NCBI RefSeq assembly: GCF_921293095.1
Contig: NC_060259.1
Span: 6,324,001 to 6,388,000 of the forward strand
Direction: 5' to 3'
DNA length: 64,000 bases
Source of the DNA: Ischnura elegans
Taxonomy: Eukaryota; Arthropoda; Insecta; Odonata; Coenagrionidae
The notes beneath the pieces are model-generated. The model was not told the DNA's origin, did no database searches, and saw only the letters and a program-made list of their open reading frames with translations. A program made the position numbers and the translations under genes. Positions 60,278 to 64,000 of the stretch are shown piece by piece. The stretch's first letter is position 1. The number at the start of each line of letters is the position of its first letter.

Positions 60278-63200
60278 ATCCTCTTCTCACATGAGAAAGA
60301 TCCAGATCGGTGAGTCGCTTCCATCTTTCTCATCTTCCTATCGTTCCTCTCCTTGCTATCATGTTTCCTTGTTTATTATTCACCTACTCCCTACCCTAAG
60401 TCCTGCTCCGAAACACACTCACTCACCAACATGCCTACGGTGGAAGCGTTTGATTCCATACTGAAGTCTATAAAGAAATCTTCCATCAAGCTAGCACAAT
60501 TCACACGTCACGCAGAGTTCCTCTCGATGTGCTTATCCTTGGGAATCACACCAAATGGTCTTATTATAAAACTTCCCCTGACTGGCCTGCCACCTGACCT
60601 ATGTCCATCTTTTCACTCTTTCGCCTACCAAATTTCCTTTCAGTTCTGCCAGTCAGTTCTCATAAGTGCAATAACCTGGTCACCAAATGCTATTCACATA
60701 TTGCATCCCTTATCAAAATTATTTGCCAATATATGCCGAACTCTCTGGCTTCGGTTAATCGAATTTTGCTTGCCTCACAACGCTCTCAATCGGACGCCAA
60801 AGGTCTCATAAGAAGCTTTCCTCGCTTATCCTATCCTTCTTCCGCCTAGGCATCTCTTTACCCGTACATCTGGTGAACCCTCCGCCCCCGCCTCCTCCTC
60901 TTCACAGCTTCAAACCCGACCTATCAGTGGTTTACAACCTTCCTCCCCCACCACCACCCCACGCCAAGGTCCAAAAGCGAGGCCATATGTACGATTCACG
61001 CCCGGGGCCTACTGTTGAGCCAGCCTCTGCTACCACGGAGGAACCCAAGGAAGAAAGTGTAGTCAACCTTTCTTCCACCCCCCTTTCTCCTGACCAGCTC
61101 TCTCTCCTCCACAAAGGGCTTTCTTTCTGCCCCACGCCGAAAGTAAACCCCATTCACATTCTCAAAGACACACTCCAGTTCTGCCGTAAACTTAAGTGGA
61201 AATTCTTCTGGGAGACCCATCCTAACCCCACCCAATATTCTTCTACCGTCCATAGTGCACTGATGAGATTTAAGCCTCCTTCTTCGCACGAACCAAAACC
61301 TCTTCCCTCCAACCATCCTATCGAAATATTCAGTAATCTCCTCCTCTCGAAATTTTCGGACGGATCTTTCATAAAATCAATAAAACCTAGAGACAACCTT
61401 TCGCAAACAGAAAAGATGGCATTAAGGTCACTCATCCGTAACCCGGACATTGTCATCACTCCGTCAGACAAAGGGTCTATGGTGGTCGTAATGAATGCGG
61501 CTGATTACAATAACGAGGCATTAGGCAGTTGTCAGATGCTTCGGCGTACCAACCCATTCCTGCTGATCCCAATCCCCAATACCGAGAAAAGTATCTTACT
61601 TTCTTCGAGGAAAACGGACCACAGGAAGGATTAACGGCCCAAGACATAGCATTACTATCACCTTCCAACCCCCGTAGCCCTCATTTTTACATAATACCGA
61701 AAATACACAAAGCTAACAATCCCGGCCGTTTGATTCTTCTATTCAATCTCCCACAGAACGAATTTCTGCTTTTGTCGACCATTACCTGCAACCCATAGTG
61801 CACTCTCTTCCTTCATACATTAAAGACACGTATCACTTCCTCCAACGCCTTCACTCGACCACCCTTTCTGGAGACAAAGACGTCATAATGGCGACCATCG
61901 ACGTCACATCTCTTTACACCTCCATACGGCACACAGAAGGCCTCTCCGCTCTCGAACACTTCCTTGAGCAGCGCTCCACTCCACAGGTTCCGAGCACAAA
62001 ATTTCTCGTTGACCTCTCCGAGATAATATTGAAACAATTCATTCTCGTTCAATAACAATCACTACACACAGTCTAGGGGGTGCGCTATGGGGAGCCGGTG
62101 CAGTCCGTCCTATGCCAACCTTTTTCTTGGCCACCAAGAACAGTCTTTTCTGTCCCAATACCCACTCACACCCACCCTTTGGGTCCGATACATAGATGAC
62201 ATCTTTCTTTTGTGGCCACATGGCATGGAATCCCTAATCACTTTCATCTCCTGCCTCAACTCATTTTCATCCGTAAATTTTACGTCCTATTCCTCCTCCT
62301 GTCTCGTGTCACATTCCTTGATGTGGACATTTTTCTCACAAACAATAAATTTCACACCTCTGTACACAGTAAAAACACTAACAAACAGCAATATCCACAT
62401 TACAATAGCTGTCATCCGACACATACAAAACGCTCCCTCCCTTTTTCTCTTTCCATCCGTGGTCTCAGAATATGTAATAATCCAGACTCCCTTAATAGAT
62501 TTCTTTACAATTTACACCATGCTCTCTGGAGAAGGGGTTACCCAGAATCCCTCCTCCGGAATAAGATCCGAAATAAATCATATGTCCCGAAACAACTTGG
62601 CGGGGACAATTCGTCACAGTTCCTTTCCCTCTGCACGACCTTTTTTCCGGGCGTGGACGTTCTGCATAGGACCCTAAAAGACCTTTTCCCCATCCTCTCA
62701 GACAACACAACCACGTCCACGATTTTTCCCACGATGCCCTTCACTCGTATTTAAAAGACCACCAAATCTGGCCAGCATTTTAAAAACAACAAAACCTCTG
62801 CCCAAGCTAAATATCTGTATTAAACCACAGCCCTCGCCCTGCAACCGTGCAAGATGCAAAACTTGTCACATCCTCATCACCGAACCCCTTCCCGATCAAT
62901 TCCTTGCCTTCCGTCTCCCCTCAGTGTCGGACATTTCCTGCACAACAAAAAACATTGTCTCTATACTGTTGTGCCAGAAATGTCCCTCTTTTTATATCGG
63001 CTTACCCACCACTCCCCTGTGCATCCGAATGAACGGGCATCGCTCTTCGTGCAATAGCGTTTCTTCTGTATCTGCTTCCCTTCCAGTTGCCGTTCATGCT
63101 TCCTCCCATAAAGCATTATTTGACGAGTGCTACAAAGTGGGAATATTGGCCTCTCTCCCCCCGTCACCCACCCCCTAGAGCTGAAGGATCTGGAGCAGGC

Positions 63201-63490
63201 ATGCATATGGGCTTTCCGTGCGTTTTCTGGATCAGGGATCAACCGCGCCCACTAGAACACAACCAATCCCCATCAACCGTATTTCCTCCCTCAATCTTTA
63301 CCCCCTGCTTTGCACCCTTCCTTCCACCCTCACTTTTCCTCCTCTTCTCACTGGAGAAAGATGGACAGCGTCCCATCGAAAATTTGAAACAACCTTGCCC
63401 CGTAAGTTCCCTACTTTTATTTTTCGTTTTTCTCTCCATCGCTAAATTTTTCTATGTGCCCACCCTAGGGCAAGAAGAAGTTCATTTATA
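60278..63490 (+). mobile_element. Penelope-like retroelement
   Basis: Penelope-like elements combine a reverse transcriptase with a GIY-YIG endonuclease. The N-terminal part has HAEFLSMCLSLGITPNG (about 60510). The reverse-transcriptase parts are ITPSDKGSMVVVMN, FYIIPKIHKANNPG, MATIDVTSLYTSIRH, a GCAMGSRCSPSYANLF stretch and YIDDIFLLW (about 62190). The C-terminal part has CNRARCKTC and CQKCPSFYIG with CIRMNGH, the GIY-YIG region. CCTCTTCTCAC with GAGAAAGAT occurs near both the 5' start (60280-60300) and the 3' end (63340-63362), consistent with the partial terminal duplication known in the family. It covers nearly the whole element but is broken in several places and looks inactive. It inserted into repeat G copy 2. 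Confidence 0.9.
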
Positions 63491-63533
63491 TTATTTATAA
63501 TGCTCGTGTGAGTTTATTTCAAATGTGTGTGTG

Positions 63534-63572
<39 letters not shown>

Positions 63573-63575
63573 TAA
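63491..63575. repeat. AT microsatellite
   Basis: GTGTGTGTGT passes into a long TA run (about 63531-63570). It is at the tail of the left SINE, a common place for such repeats. Confidence 0.85.
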
Positions 63576-63800
63576 TAACATATAATAGAAATTGAAACAA
63601 AGAGACAGAAACATGAATGCAGGACGATGACACACTGTGGCGTGGAGATGGAATGAAGACCGAAAACACATGGAAAAAAGTTCACCTGAACCGGGAATCG
63701 AACCACGGACCTGAATTCTTCGTTCGTGGCGGGACCTACGCCCAGAGCCATCTCTTGGCCAACTGACAGGGCTAGACCTTGGGGGATTTGGTTGTATGAA
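63576..63800 (-). repeat. tRNA-derived SINE, minus strand
   Basis: Read on the minus strand, TTGGCCAAGAGATGG resembles an A box and GGTTCGATTCC is a canonical B box, followed by a tail (CCATGTGTTTTCGG, GTTTCTGTCTCTTTG) shared with the SINE on the right. The head differs from the right copy upstream of GTCCGTGG, so the two have different tRNA-like 5' parts. Confidence 0.65.
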
Positions 63801-63830
63801 CCCCCACCGAAAACACTGGAAATTAGATTA

Positions 63831-64000
63831 GCCTGGATAGCTCGGTGGTCTGAGCATCTGCCCGGAAAGCAGAAAGTCCGTGGTTCGATTCCCGGTTCAG
63901 GTGAACTTTTTTCCATGTGTTTTCGGCCTTCATTCCATCTCCACGCCACAGTGTGTCATCGTCCTGCACTCATGTTTCTGTCTCTTTGTTTCAATTTCTA
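63831..64000 (+). repeat. tRNA-derived SINE, plus strand (cut by window end)
   Basis: Bases 63831-63902 fold as a tRNA: acceptor GCCTGGA/TTCAGGT, D arm GCTC...GAGC, anticodon stem TCTGC/GCAGA with loop CCGGAAA, and B box GGTTCGATTCC. Two mismatched pairs in the T stem, C instead of T before the anticodon and no long variable arm argue against a working tRNA-Ser(GGA). The downstream tail is shared, inverted, with 63586-63710, so this is a SINE head. Confidence 0.7.

Noticed and set aside
60932-62744. Minus-strand open frames of 60-106 codons
   Set aside because: They lie opposite the Penelope-like coding sequence and reflect its Pro/Ser-rich codon content. No family motif is present.
60278-63490. 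Hammerhead ribozyme, as found in some Penelope-like elements
   Set aside because: No CTGATGA core with a matching GAAA and stems was seen near either end. A CTGATGAG within the coding part lacks the rest of the fold.
63831-63902. Functional tRNA-Ser(GGA)
   Set aside because: The cloverleaf has mismatches in the T stem, lacks T before the anticodon and the long variable arm of tRNA-Ser, and its 3' flank is a shared SINE tail.

Overview
The window looks like repeat-rich intergenic DNA from an animal genome, most likely an arthropod. Reasons: AT-rich composition, GT-AG introns, no bacterial-style operons, and a mix of piggyBac, Transib, hAT, Mutator-like, PIF/Harbinger-like, THAP-domain and Penelope-like elements plus tRNA-derived SINEs. 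The species cannot be named from sequence alone. No complete host gene is visible. The one stretch that may be host coding is a pair of exons at 46.0-46.5 kb, which could encode a type II membrane protein. Most of the window is assigned here by pairing terminal inverted repeats (TIRs) with matching target-site duplications (TSDs), read by eye.

Layout. 1-2049: right part of an element (R) with short repeats near its end. 2498-4988: THAP element copy 1. 4989-7789: unassigned DNA with striking perfect palindromes. 7790-9020: Penelope-like fossil. 10296-11280: repeat G, copy 1. 12541-13127: remnant of a Transib (RAG1-related) transposase. 13131-15763: element A, copy 1. 16494-17030: 167-bp tandem repeat. 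17041-45450: element A copy 3, split by a nest of transposons.

The nest. Element B (18103-45248) sits inside A3. B holds F (19754-25932), E (26908-32165) and C (32169-45121). E holds THAP element copy 2 and the small element D. C holds the hAT-like L (itself split by M), N, and the Mutator-like U (itself split by A copy 2). This is five levels deep. Most junctions are supported by a TIR pair and a TSD, and the outermost also by intact paralogous empty sites.

Right part. 45451-47193: low-repeat DNA with the candidate host exons. 47194-51215: element O, carrying a small element P. 51411-60277: repeat G copy 2, split by a piggyBac element (51631-59447). The piggyBac holds a foldback element and a hAT that landed in its transposase gene. 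60278-63490: a fairly long but decayed Penelope-like retroelement. 63530-64000: two tRNA-derived SINEs head to head.

The most promising lead is a group of elements with CCC...GGG ends, 2-bp TSDs and short motif arrays just inside each end (copies 1/2, F, M, N, probably O and R). Pairs in this group (M/N and O/R) share a homologous core but have unrelated ends and end-proximal motifs. Several members carry THAP DNA-binding domains. This suggests fast turnover, or swapping, of transposase recognition sequences around a retained core.
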